A stretch of DNA of 64,000 nucleotides from NCBI RefSeq assembly GCF_002259595.1, contig NZ_MWWU01000001.1, positions 1 to 64,000 of the forward strand. The letters are read 5' to 3'. This document shows positions 54,657 through 62,538 of the stretch, piece after piece. Source of the stretch: Aeriscardovia aeriphila (GTDB lineage Bacteria > Actinomycetota > Actinomycetes > Actinomycetales > Bifidobacteriaceae). The notes beneath the pieces were generated by a model. It did not search any database. It saw only the letters and a program-made list of their open reading frames with translations, and had not been told where the DNA came from. Made by a program: the position numbers and the translations under genes. The first letter of the stretch is position 1. Each line of letters begins with the position of its first letter.

Positions 54657-56717
54657 ATGGCTCACATGGAAAACGTCCCACGTTTCGGCCAGCTGGGAAT
54701 TTTGAACGTAACCCCAGCTCCTTCACCAGAAGGGTTCCCACCACGAGTGGAATTGGGTGAGCAATTCCCTCTCACCGCACAAGTTTTCGGCGCAGGCCGC
54801 GAACCCGTGCGCGCAGAGGTGACCCTCACTAATCCAGCAGGAAAGCACTTTACTTATGCCATGCCAGTGAAAGAAGAAGGCCTTGACCTCTTCGAACTGC
54901 AGGCACAAGCAGGCAAACCCAGCACGCTGATGCCATGGCAAAGCGGTTATAAGGCCCACGTTGCCCCACAGCTTGGCCACTGGACCTTCGTCATCACCGG
55001 TTGGGAAGATCGCTTCTCTCTGTGGCTGCACGACATCGCTATTCGCGTGTCCGTTCACGACGACGACCTCGAAAACGCATTCGCCGAAGGTGCACAACTG
55101 TTGCAAACCTGGACTAACAAGCGCTCGTCTCACGTCCCAGCCGCTTCCAAGAAGCTGCTTCACGACACAGCAGAAAAGCTCGTGGACACCAGCTTGAGCG
55201 CTGAGGAGCGCCTGAGCTTGGCTCAGAGCAACGAACTGCGCCAGCTCAACGAGGTTCACCCACTGCGCACGAACCAAACAAAGTCGTCCACCTTCCACCT
55301 CGAAGTGGAGCGCCCACATGCAAGCTTCACCTCGTGGTATCAGTTCTTCCCCCGCTCGGAGGGCGCTCACTACGCAGCAGACGGAAGCATCGTCCCCGGC
55401 ACTCTCAAAACTGCAGTCGCCGGCTTGGAGCGCGCCAAGGAAGAAGGCTTCAACACCGTTTACATTCCACCGATCTTCCCTATCGGCGTCACTCACCGCA
55501 AGGGTAAGGACGGCTCTCTGATCGCCAGCCCCACCGACCCAGGCTCTCCATGGGCTATCGGCTCGGAGCAGGGCGGCCACGACACCGTCGACCCAGCACT
55601 GGGCAGCATGAAGGACTTCGCAGACTTCTGCCACCGCGCCCACGAGCTCGACCTCGAAGTCGCCCTCGACTTCGCCCTGCAGTGCTCGCCAGACCACCCC
55701 TGGGTTAAGCAGCATCCCAACTGGTTCAAACACAAGGCTGACGGTTCCATCGCCTTCGCCGAGAACCCGCCAATGAAGTATGAGGACATCTACCCTCTCA
55801 ACTTCGACGAGGACATGGACGGCATCATCGAAGAAACCGTGCGCTGCATGAAGGTGTGGATCAAGGCCGGCGTGACAGCATTCCGCGTTGATAATCCTCA
55901 TACCAAGCCCACTGCCTTCTGGCAGCAGGTGATCGCCGAGGTTCACGAGGACCACCCTGAGGTGCTCTTCCTCGCCGAATCCTTCACCCGCCCAGCACCT
56001 CGCCGCGCCCTGGCATACGCTGGCTTCACCCAGTCGCACTGCTACTTCCTGTGGCGCAACACGGGTGAAGAGCTTGAGGAGTTCCTGCCGCAGGTGAACG
56101 GCACGGATGGCTTCTATACTCACGACACTTTGTGGCCATCGACGCCTGATAATCTGACGGCATTCCTGCGTGACGGCGGCATTGCTGCTCACGCTATCCG
56201 CGCGGTTTTGGCAGCTTTGGGCTCGCCAACCTGGGGTATTTACTCGGGCTATGAGCTGGTGGAGAACAAGCAGCTGGAAGGTACCGAAGAGCCTGCCGAC
56301 AACGAAAAGTTTGAGATCAAGGTGCGCGACTGGAATGCCACCGACCAGTACGGCATCAAGCTGTTGCTCACCGTTCTCAACAAGATTCGCTCCGAGCATC
56401 CGGCAACGCACTCCTTCCACAACCTCACGGTTCATAAGAGTGATAACCCGAATGTCATCGCCTTCTCGCGCTATACCCCGGCTAAGGTAAGCCCGACGGG
56501 TAAGGCCGACCGTTTGGTGTGCGTGGTCAACCTGGACCCTCACAACACGCAGGCCGCCAATATTGAGCTTGACCTGGGCGCTCTGGCCTTGGATGCGAAC
56601 GCCGGCTTTGACGTTGAGGACCTTCTCACTGGAGCCGTTTTCCACTGGGGCTCGCACAACTGGGTGTGCTTGTCTCCTAACCAGGAGGTCGCTCACATCC
56701 TGTCGGTACGCGCCTGA
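54657..56717 (+). CDS. glgE: Alpha-1,4-glucan:maltose-1-phosphate maltosyltransferase
   Basis: A 686-residue GH13 enzyme that adds maltose from maltose 1-phosphate to a growing alpha-1,4-glucan, in glycogen-like polymer synthesis. The N-terminal DUF3416 domain (about 8-200) opens with RFGQLGILNVTPAPSPEG. The catalytic barrel has EVALDFALQCSPDHPWV, the nucleophile in FRVDNPHTK and the acid/base Glu in FLAESFTRP, with the conserved HDTLWPSTPDNL loop. A C-terminal beta domain closes the protein. AAGGAGG precedes the ATG. The usual partners treS/pep2 are not in the window. The gene ends 12 bp before an inverted pair of dispersed motifs. Confidence 0.93.
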   Translation: MAHMENVPRFGQLGILNVTPAPSPEGFPPRVELGEQFPLTAQVFGAGREPVRAEVTLTNPAGKHFTYAMPVKEEGLDLFELQAQAGKPSTLMPWQSGYKAHVAPQLGHWTFVITGWEDRFSLWLHDIAIRVSVHDDDLENAFAEGAQLLQTWTNKRSSHVPAASKKLLHDTAEKLVDTSLSAEERLSLAQSNELRQLNEVHPLRTNQTKSSTFHLEVERPHASFTSWYQFFPRSEGAHYAADGSIVPGTLKTAVAGLERAKEEGFNTVYIPPIFPIGVTHRKGKDGSLIASPTDPGSPWAIGSEQGGHDTVDPALGSMKDFADFCHRAHELDLEVALDFALQCSPDHPWVKQHPNWFKHKADGSIAFAENPPMKYEDIYPLNFDEDMDGIIEETVRCMKVWIKAGVTAFRVDNPHTKPTAFWQQVIAEVHEDHPEVLFLAESFTRPAPRRALAYAGFTQSHCYFLWRNTGEELEEFLPQVNGTDGFYTHDTLWPSTPDNLTAFLRDGGIAAHAIRAVLAALGSPTWGIYSGYELVENKQLEGTEEPADNEKFEIKVRDWNATDQYGIKLLLTVLNKIRSEHPATHSFHNLTVHKSDNPNVIAFSRYTPAKVSPTGKADRLVCVVNLDPHNTQAANIELDLGALALDANAGFDVEDLLTGAVFHWGSHNWVCLSPNQEVAHILSVRA

Positions 56718-56728
56718 ATTTCGAATTT

Positions 56729-56777
56729 CTCAAGATTATCAGGCTGCGGCTGATGAGTGCGCATTGATAATCTTGAG
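56729..56777. repeat. Perfect inverted pair of dispersed motifs between glgE and ppa
   Basis: CTCAAGATTATCA (56729-56741) and TGATAATCTTGAG (56765-56777) form a 13-bp perfect stem with a 23-nt loop, 12 bp after the glgE stop. No T-run follows. It may act as a weak terminator or RNA 3' end, or be a protein site. Confidence 0.8.
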
Positions 56778-56881
56778 AGACTTCATGAGGGCAACGTAAC
56801 TGAGGTGAAGGCATATGCGCGGTAGAATTCCTGCCGCGCATTACCATAGTGAAGGTAATGGTGACTCGTAAAGGAGAGCAT

Positions 56882-57388
56882 ATGGCAAACGAGACTTTCG
56901 ACGTGTTGGTCGAGATTCCGCAGGGTTCGAAGAACAAGTATGAAGTGGACCAGCACACTGGCCGCATCACTCTGGACCGCACCCTGTTTACCGCAATGGG
57001 CTACCCACAGTGCTACGGCTACATTGAGGGTACTTTGGGCGAAGATGGCGATCCACTGGACGCTTTGGTTATGCTTCCTGTTCCTGTGTTCCCAGGCTGC
57101 GTCGTGAAGTGCCGCGCCATCGCTGAGTTCGACATGACCGACGAAGAGGGCGTGGACTCCAAGATCCTGTGCGTGCCAGCAGATGTTCGTTTCGACGGCT
57201 ACCAGGATGTTGACGATGTGAACAAGTTCACCCTCGACGAGATCCAGAACTTCTTCGAGAACTACAAGGTTCTCGAGCCAGGCAAGGACGTCAAGCCAGG
57301 TTCTCACTGGCTGAACAAGGAAGCCGCTCAGAAGGCCATTGATGCAGCATTCGCTCGCGTCAACGACCCTAACGCAAAGCGCAACTGA
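56882..57388 (+). CDS. ppa: Inorganic pyrophosphatase (family I)
   Basis: A 168-residue cytoplasmic enzyme that hydrolyses pyrophosphate and pulls biosynthetic reactions forward. The start MANETFDVLVEIPQGSKNKYE follows AAAGGAGAG; an in-frame extension of 11 codons upstream is excluded. The family signature DGDPLDALV (metal-binding aspartates) is present, along with the KVLEPGKDVKPG segment. The length matches the family. A strong terminator follows. Confidence 0.96.
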   Translation: MANETFDVLVEIPQGSKNKYEVDQHTGRITLDRTLFTAMGYPQCYGYIEGTLGEDGDPLDALVMLPVPVFPGCVVKCRAIAEFDMTDEEGVDSKILCVPADVRFDGYQDVDDVNKFTLDEIQNFFENYKVLEPGKDVKPGSHWLNKEAAQKAIDAAFARVNDPNAKRN

Positions 57389-57416
57389 GCTGTGGCGAGA
57401 AAACCGCTTCGGTTAT

Positions 57417-57453
57417 AAAAAGGCCCTGCACCTTCACGGGTGCAGGGCTTTTT
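57417..57453. terminator. Terminator after ppa (bidirectional)
   Basis: A 10-bp G/C-rich stem, GCCCTGCACC / GGTGCAGGGC, flanked by AAAAAG and TTTTT on the two sides. Confidence 0.92.
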
Positions 57454-57482
57454 CTTGCGTTAAGAGGGGCGCAAGCTTATTG

Positions 57483-57576
57483 TTCAAGATTATCAGCGCT
57501 TGAAGGTGTTCAGCGGACGGCAGTTGTACGGGACGAAGCTAGGCGGGCTGCAGTTGTGCGCACTGATAATCTTGAG
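57483..57576. repeat. Inverted pair of dispersed motifs between ppa and a membrane protein gene
   Basis: TTCAAGATTATCAGCGC (57483-57499) faces GCGCACTGATAATCTTGAG (57558-57576). The 94-bp unit also has a short direct repeat (GGCAGTTGTACGG and CTGCAGTTGTGCG). It looks like a small element ended by the motif. Confidence 0.65.
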
Positions 57577-57580
57577 AAAC

Positions 57581-58624
57581 TCATACCAAGAGGAAGAGCG
57601 GGATCAGCGTGCCGCACAAGCCCAACGTGAGCAACGGCAAGCCAACGCCTACGCGAGCGGCATCGAGGTCGGCCGACTTTTCACCAGGCTGGAGCATGTA
57701 GGCTGAGCGGATGAAGCCGATCATCATCACAATGTCAATGAAGATGACGATGAAGAGCAGGCCCCACGCCATCGCCGGCATTTGCGCGGTGAGCAGGAGC
57801 GGGACGAAAAGCCAACCGCCCATCAGGAAGCTCGAAGCGCCAACGAGGAGCAGCTCACCAGCGGAAGCGATCATATGAGTGCGGTCGCGGCGAAGCATTT
57901 GTGTCACGAAAATCACGGTGATCAGGGCAACCAGAGCCCACAACATGGCGCGCATCCACCAGAAAACAGCTTCGACCAGCGCGTAAGAAATGCGGCCAGA
58001 GACGCTCATCGTCAAAATGGCGAAAAGCGAGGCGGCGACACCGCACACACCCCACACGCCGGCGACGATGCTCGGTGCGGTTTGCGGGGTTTCCGGCTCC
58101 ATATACGGCATGCGCCAGGCCATGGCGGCGATGGTGATGACCACGAAAACGGCGGCAACGATTGGCGCGCCCATATGCCAGGTTTCTGGCAGCAGCGAGG
58201 TGAGCAGGGCCGGGATGATTGCCACAGCGATGATGGCCAGAACGCTGACGAGCAGAGCCGGGCGGAAGGTGCGCTGGGAGCGTTCTGCTGCTCGCGATGC
58301 AACTTTAATGCGTTCGATACGTTCTTGGTCAGCGGCAGAAGCGTGCTGTGCGCTGGAGTGCTGAGGAGCGGCGCTGGAATTTTGTGGAGCGTCGGCTTCT
58401 GCAGATTGAGCCCTTTCTGCAGATTGAGCTTTTTCAGTGCGAGCGCCTTGCTCAACGGCCTCAGCAGCCTCAGCAGCTGTTGCCTCTCCAGCAGCAGGCG
58501 CAGCGGAAACAACGTCTTCTTGAGCTTCATGAGCAGCATTCACCTCAGCTGCAGCGAACACTTCAGTGCTGTCGTTACCGCTCATACCTTCCGTGTTCCT
58601 GCTCTCGTTCTCGCTGTACGCCAT
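57581..58624 (-). CDS. Polytopic membrane protein with an acidic N-terminal domain
   Basis: A 347-residue protein; the start MAYSENESRN follows AAGGAGGACGAGC. Residues 1-110 are Ala/Glu/Ser-rich with two runs built from AQSAERAQSAEAD-like units. A basic segment (RIKVASRAAERSQRTFRP) leads to about seven TM helices (about 120-345). There are no catalytic motifs and no match I recognise. It may be a conserved actinobacterial inner-membrane protein. It lies convergent to ppa. Confidence 0.7.
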   Translation of the reverse strand: MAYSENESRNTEGMSGNDSTEVFAAAEVNAAHEAQEDVVSAAPAAGEATAAEAAEAVEQGARTEKAQSAERAQSAEADAPQNSSAAPQHSSAQHASAADQERIERIKVASRAAERSQRTFRPALLVSVLAIIAVAIIPALLTSLLPETWHMGAPIVAAVFVVITIAAMAWRMPYMEPETPQTAPSIVAGVWGVCGVAASLFAILTMSVSGRISYALVEAVFWWMRAMLWALVALITVIFVTQMLRRDRTHMIASAGELLLVGASSFLMGGWLFVPLLLTAQMPAMAWGLLFIVIFIDIVMMIGFIRSAYMLQPGEKSADLDAARVGVGLPLLTLGLCGTLIPLFLLV

Positions 58625-59055
58625 GCTCGTCCTCCTTGATGTGCACATCTTTCCCTCCAGCTTAGCAATAATGCGCCATCGCAGCTTGCCTCACTGCCTT
58701 GGTTTCTCAGGTGAGCAGATTCCACTCACCTCGCTCACAATCGAGACTAGAAAATCCGAAAAAAACTCCATCATTCGATCAAACTACGAGTAAGAATCTG
58801 CCGAATATAAGCGCTAGGCGTCAACCCCTGCTTGGCTGCAGCAGAGTCTATTCAAATTCCTTTTCTCTACGTCCTACTTATCAATCAGAGATAGAAACTC
58901 AAGCGCTTATGAAATTGTTATCCAGGTCTCATGGCAAACAGAGCAGCGCTAGAAAACCTGAAATTTTTGATGTTTTTGCTGATAATCTCCTGCCTTTCCG
59001 CCTGTGTGCTTAAGATAAAGAAGTACTTTCGTACATCTCACGGAGAGGAGCCGAC
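58625..59055. promoter_or_regulatory. Intergenic region upstream of glnR
   Basis: About 430 bp between divergently transcribed genes, AT-richer than its neighbours, with no convincing ORF. It contains a TGATAATC core at 58980-58987, 69 bp before the glnR start. No promoter was placed with confidence. Confidence 0.35.
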
Positions 59056-59781
59056 GTGACTGACCTCACGCTTATGACAGCCGCTCATGATCCAGCAACA
59101 GTGTTGCCTTCATTAGCGCTTCTCTCTCATCGCGTCCGCGTTCTGCCGCTCGAGCCCAGCGCTTTGCCTAAAATGCCGGAATACACCATCCTTTTCATGG
59201 ATGCTCGCGAAAATTTGGGTATGGCGAAGTCTATTTGCCGGCTCATTCACACCACGAATCTTTCTATTCCGATCATCCTGATTCTCACTGACGGCGGTTT
59301 TACCGTCATTAATTCCGAGTGGGGCGTTTCTGATCTGATTCTTTCCCAGGCAAGCCCGGCCGAGGTTGAGGCGCGCTTGAGGCTGATTAATGAGCGTGCT
59401 GTTCGAGGAATGGTGTCCACTGGCCGCGGTCGCATTCGCCATGAAGTTGAGGAACCTCGTCGTCAAGATGATTCTGACACTATTCGCTCGGGCGACCTCG
59501 TGATTAACACCGCCGGATATTCAGCAACTTTGAATGGCAAGCCTCTGAACTTGGCTTACAAGGAGTTCGAGTTGTTGCGCTACTTGGTGGAACATCCGGG
59601 TCGCGTTTTCACGCGTGCCCAGCTGCTGCAAGAGGTGTGGGGTTACGACTACTACGGCGGCACTCGCACTGTCGACGTGCATGTCCGCCGTTTGCGCGCC
59701 AAACTCGGCACTGAATATGAGAATCTCATCGGCACGGTTCGCAACGTCGGCTACCGTTACGACCTGCCGAAGAAGCGTTAG
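59056..59781 (+). CDS. glnR: GlnR-type orphan response regulator (nitrogen regulation)
   Basis: A 241-residue OmpR/PhoB-like regulator with a GTG start after AGAGGAG. The N-terminal half is an atypical receiver matching actinobacterial GlnR: ATVLPSLALLSHRVRVLPLE, FMDARENLGMAKSICRL, WGVSDLILSQASPAEVEARL. Such receivers lack a full phosphorylation pocket and have no partner kinase; none is adjacent here. The winged-helix domain (about 145-240) ends EYENLIGTVRNVGYRYDLP. GlnR controls glnA, amtB and other nitrogen genes in Actinobacteria. The target set in this organism is inferred. Confidence 0.85.
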   Translation: MTDLTLMTAAHDPATVLPSLALLSHRVRVLPLEPSALPKMPEYTILFMDARENLGMAKSICRLIHTTNLSIPIILILTDGGFTVINSEWGVSDLILSQASPAEVEARLRLINERAVRGMVSTGRGRIRHEVEEPRRQDDSDTIRSGDLVINTAGYSATLNGKPLNLAYKEFELLRYLVEHPGRVFTRAQLLQEVWGYDYYGGTRTVDVHVRRLRAKLGTEYENLIGTVRNVGYRYDLPKKR

Positions 59782-59833
59782 TCTGCCTTCACGCCCCTCT
59801 CGAGTTGTGTGAGATTACCACCGCGCTGAGCCT

Positions 59834-60583
59834 TCAGCGCAGGCTCTCGCGCTGGCCCTTCAGCGCTTTTCTCTGCGCTGCATACTTCTTGCGCGCCTCT
59901 TTTTCTGCTTTCTGTGCTAAGAACTGTGGAGCAGCAGGGCAGGTTGAAGCCAGCGGGCACACCTCACATTCGGGATTCCTAGCATGGCAGATATTGCGGC
60001 CAAAAAAGATGAGGCGATGCGATACATCAGCCCACCATTCCGGTGGAAATTCAGCAGTAACTTGCTTCTCAATCTCCACAGGGTCAGGGTTAGTTTTACG
60101 CCACTGCGTATGCCAGCGTAATCTACTCGTCACCCGCTTGACGTGAGTGTCCACAGGGAAACCAGGAAGGTGGAAAGCATCTCCCAGTACGACATTGGCA
60201 GTTTTGCGCCCTACTCCAGGTAGGGTGGTGAGCTCGTCCATTGTGTGAGGAACAACGCCATCAAAACGCTCAACAAGCGCTTGGGAAAGCTCAATAATAT
60301 GGAGAGCTTTCATGTGGTAAAAGCCAACAGGGCGAATAATGTTTTCCACATCCCACAGTTGAGCTTGAGCCAGCGCTTGAGCATCAGGGTAACGATCAAA
60401 AAGCTCAGGAGTTACGCTGTTCACCCGCTCATCAGTTGTCTGCGCGCTCATCACGGTGGCGACGAGCAGTTCCCATTCATTGCGATGGTGCAGAGAGCAT
60501 TGTGCCACAGGGTAGAGTTCGATGAGGCGAATATACTGCTCTCGCATCCTCTCATGACGTTGAGCCTTGGTCTCTCTCGCCAT
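59834..60583 (-). CDS. nth: Endonuclease III (base-excision repair glycosylase)
   Basis: A 249-residue DNA glycosylase/AP lyase. The start MARETKAQRH follows GGAGGAGAG; a longer ORF to 60649 is not needed. The HhH motif and catalytic Lys are in LTTLPGVGRKTANVVLG (K in GRKTAN). The catalytic Asp is in FPVDTHVKRV. The four-Cys iron-sulphur loop is at the C-terminus (CHARNPECEVCPLASTCP). A C-terminal Lys/Arg/Ala tail follows. It removes oxidised pyrimidines. It lies convergent to glnR. Confidence 0.95.
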   Translation of the reverse strand: MARETKAQRHERMREQYIRLIELYPVAQCSLHHRNEWELLVATVMSAQTTDERVNSVTPELFDRYPDAQALAQAQLWDVENIIRPVGFYHMKALHIIELSQALVERFDGVVPHTMDELTTLPGVGRKTANVVLGDAFHLPGFPVDTHVKRVTSRLRWHTQWRKTNPDPVEIEKQVTAEFPPEWWADVSHRLIFFGRNICHARNPECEVCPLASTCPAAPQFLAQKAEKEARKKYAAQRKALKGQRESLR

Positions 60584-60722
60584 CTCTCCTCCTCGCTGAG
60601 CACTGCGCCGGACGGTCTCTCCACGCCGAGCCGCACGCACTAGCCTCACACGCTAACCGCAAGTTTTCCACAGCCGCACAATTTTCACAGTGCACTTCCG
60701 TCTTTAGTTTAAGCTAGTACCT

Positions 60723-62417
60723 ATGAGCAAGAAGAGCACATTACCAGATTTTCAGTCTGACAATTCGCAGGCTGATAAACAGTGGACATCTGCACCACGC
60801 TCGCAGAACAGCTCTCGCGTCCTCGACGAGTTTCGACACAAGCGCGGGCCTTTGCGCGCGCTGATGTTCCTCGTCCTGCTGGTAATCTTTGGCCTTATTG
60901 CGACCCTCGCCGTCAGAAACGTCAATAAAGAAGAGGTTTTCGGCGGCATCCTTCCCGGAGTCGAAACCAACGGCCAAACCTTAAGCATCGGCATGCTCTC
61001 CCAGCCTCAGCACCTCGACCCGCGTACCGACCCTGCTGCTGCTCGCCTGCTCGTTTCCACTGTTTACCAAGGCCTGACCGCCCGCGATCAGAAGAACCGC
61101 GTGACGAACACGGGCCTCGCGAAAAGTTGGAAGGTGAGCTCGGACGGCTTGCACTACACTTTCACCTTGCGAACCGCTTATTTTGCGACGGGTACGCCGG
61201 TTACCAGCCAGTATGTGGTGAAGTCCTTCCAAGCTTTGAGTGAACAAAAGTTGGGTGGCGACCTTCTCGCTCACGTGTCGGCCATCACGAATACCGACGC
61301 GAAAACGGTGAAAATGGACCTTTCCCAGCCTGACCCTCTCCTACTCACCAAGCTTGCAGGGCCTTTAGGCATTGTTTATGAAGCCAGCGCTGGTTCTTCT
61401 TTCGACGGCGACCATCTGCCTGCCGGTTCTGGCCCGTATTCTTTCTCTACTCGCAACGGTGGCACCCTTCGCCTGTCGTCAAATCCGCAGTATAAGGCGG
61501 CTCGTACGAGTGCTCGGCCTGCTTTTGACGCTATTTCAGTGAAGTACTTCCCTTCCTCACATGAGCTGTTCGAAAGCTTTAGGAAGGGCTCGCTCGATGG
61601 TGCTATCGGCTTGGACGCTCAAGATTATCAGTCTGCTAAAGCCGACAAGGACCTTTCGTCCCGCCTTGTCACCGGGCCGAGTACGCAGCGCGCTGTGGTT
61701 GTATTCAATGCCAATGACAATTCGCTCAACTCCGATTTGCGCTACCGTTTGATCTACCGCATGGTGTTCAACCGCGACGAACTGCTCAAGGTCAGCGGCT
61801 CTTCTGGTTTTGTAAACGCGAGCCCACTCAACTCTTTGGAGTTGGGCTATAAGGATGCGCTCAAAGGCCAGGAGAATGACTTGGAGAAGGCGAAGCAGGA
61901 TGTTCGCTACTTCGTTATGTATTACGGGTGGACTACTTTCACCATGGCGTTAAGCCCTGATTTCCCCCAGGCTGTTGCTGACAAGATGGTGGAGCAGACG
62001 GAAGCTATGGGCGACCATTTGAAGCTGGTGCGTTTGAATGCGCAGCAGTGGCATGATGAAGTGACGAATGCTCCGGAAGGCAAGATGAAGTACGATATGG
62101 CTGCCTTCTTGGATAGTGGTTTGTACACCTTCTCGAAGTTCACGCATGATACGTGGTGGCATTTCGACTCTGTGGAAGCAGATAAGGCGTATGAGGCTGC
62201 CAGCACGGCAAAAACGCAAAAAGAGTATGAGCAGCAGATTGATCAGGCTGCTCAGCACTTGCTGGCCAATCAGCCGTGGACGTGGCTCTACCAGATGAAT
62301 AGCGTGAGCTTGTGGAAGAAGGGCTTCACTGGTATGCCAACTTCCATGCTGGATGAGTGGGTGGATTTGAGTAACGTCGCTACCACTGGCAGTAGCCCCA
62401 GCAGTAGCAGCAAGTAG
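60723..62417 (+). CDS. Solute-binding protein of the peptide/nickel ABC family, TM-anchored
   Basis: A 564-residue SBP_bac_5 protein (OppA/DppA type). Instead of a lipobox it has a basic cytoplasmic N-terminus of about 40 residues and one TM helix (about 44-66, ALMFLVLLVIFGLIATLAV) as anchor. The mature part begins QTLSIGMLSQPQHLDPRTDP, the typical start of the family, with AKSWKVSSDGLHYTFTLR and ending near LYQMNSVSLWKKGFTG. The substrate is probably an oligopeptide. No permease or ATPase gene is next to it, so it must work with a transporter encoded elsewhere. No ribosome site is seen; TAAGCT 7 nt before the ATG allows a leaderless mRNA. Confidence 0.8.
   Translation: MSKKSTLPDFQSDNSQADKQWTSAPRSQNSSRVLDEFRHKRGPLRALMFLVLLVIFGLIATLAVRNVNKEEVFGGILPGVETNGQTLSIGMLSQPQHLDPRTDPAAARLLVSTVYQGLTARDQKNRVTNTGLAKSWKVSSDGLHYTFTLRTAYFATGTPVTSQYVVKSFQALSEQKLGGDLLAHVSAITNTDAKTVKMDLSQPDPLLLTKLAGPLGIVYEASAGSSFDGDHLPAGSGPYSFSTRNGGTLRLSSNPQYKAARTSARPAFDAISVKYFPSSHELFESFRKGSLDGAIGLDAQDYQSAKADKDLSSRLVTGPSTQRAVVVFNANDNSLNSDLRYRLIYRMVFNRDELLKVSGSSGFVNASPLNSLELGYKDALKGQENDLEKAKQDVRYFVMYYGWTTFTMALSPDFPQAVADKMVEQTEAMGDHLKLVRLNAQQWHDEVTNAPEGKMKYDMAAFLDSGLYTFSKFTHDTWWHFDSVEADKAYEAASTAKTQKEYEQQIDQAAQHLLANQPWTWLYQMNSVSLWKKGFTGMPTSMLDEWVDLSNVATTGSSPSSSSK
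61618..61630 (+). repeat. Copy of the dispersed CTYRAGATTATCA motif (coding)
   Basis: CTCAAGATTATCA, encoding AQDYQ in the solute-binding protein. Confidence 0.8.
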
Positions 62418-62538
62418 CAAGCTGGGCACACCCGCTTCCTTGCGCTCGCCGCGCGCACGCCCCCCCGTACATCCCAGCGTTCTGGGCGCGAGCTCGCGCT
62501 AGCGCCACACGTCACAATGCCTTTATAGACTTAAACGC

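Noticed and set aside
54723-56696. Open frame of 657 codons on minus inside glgE
   Set aside because: Antisense shadow of a clearly recognised GH13 enzyme.
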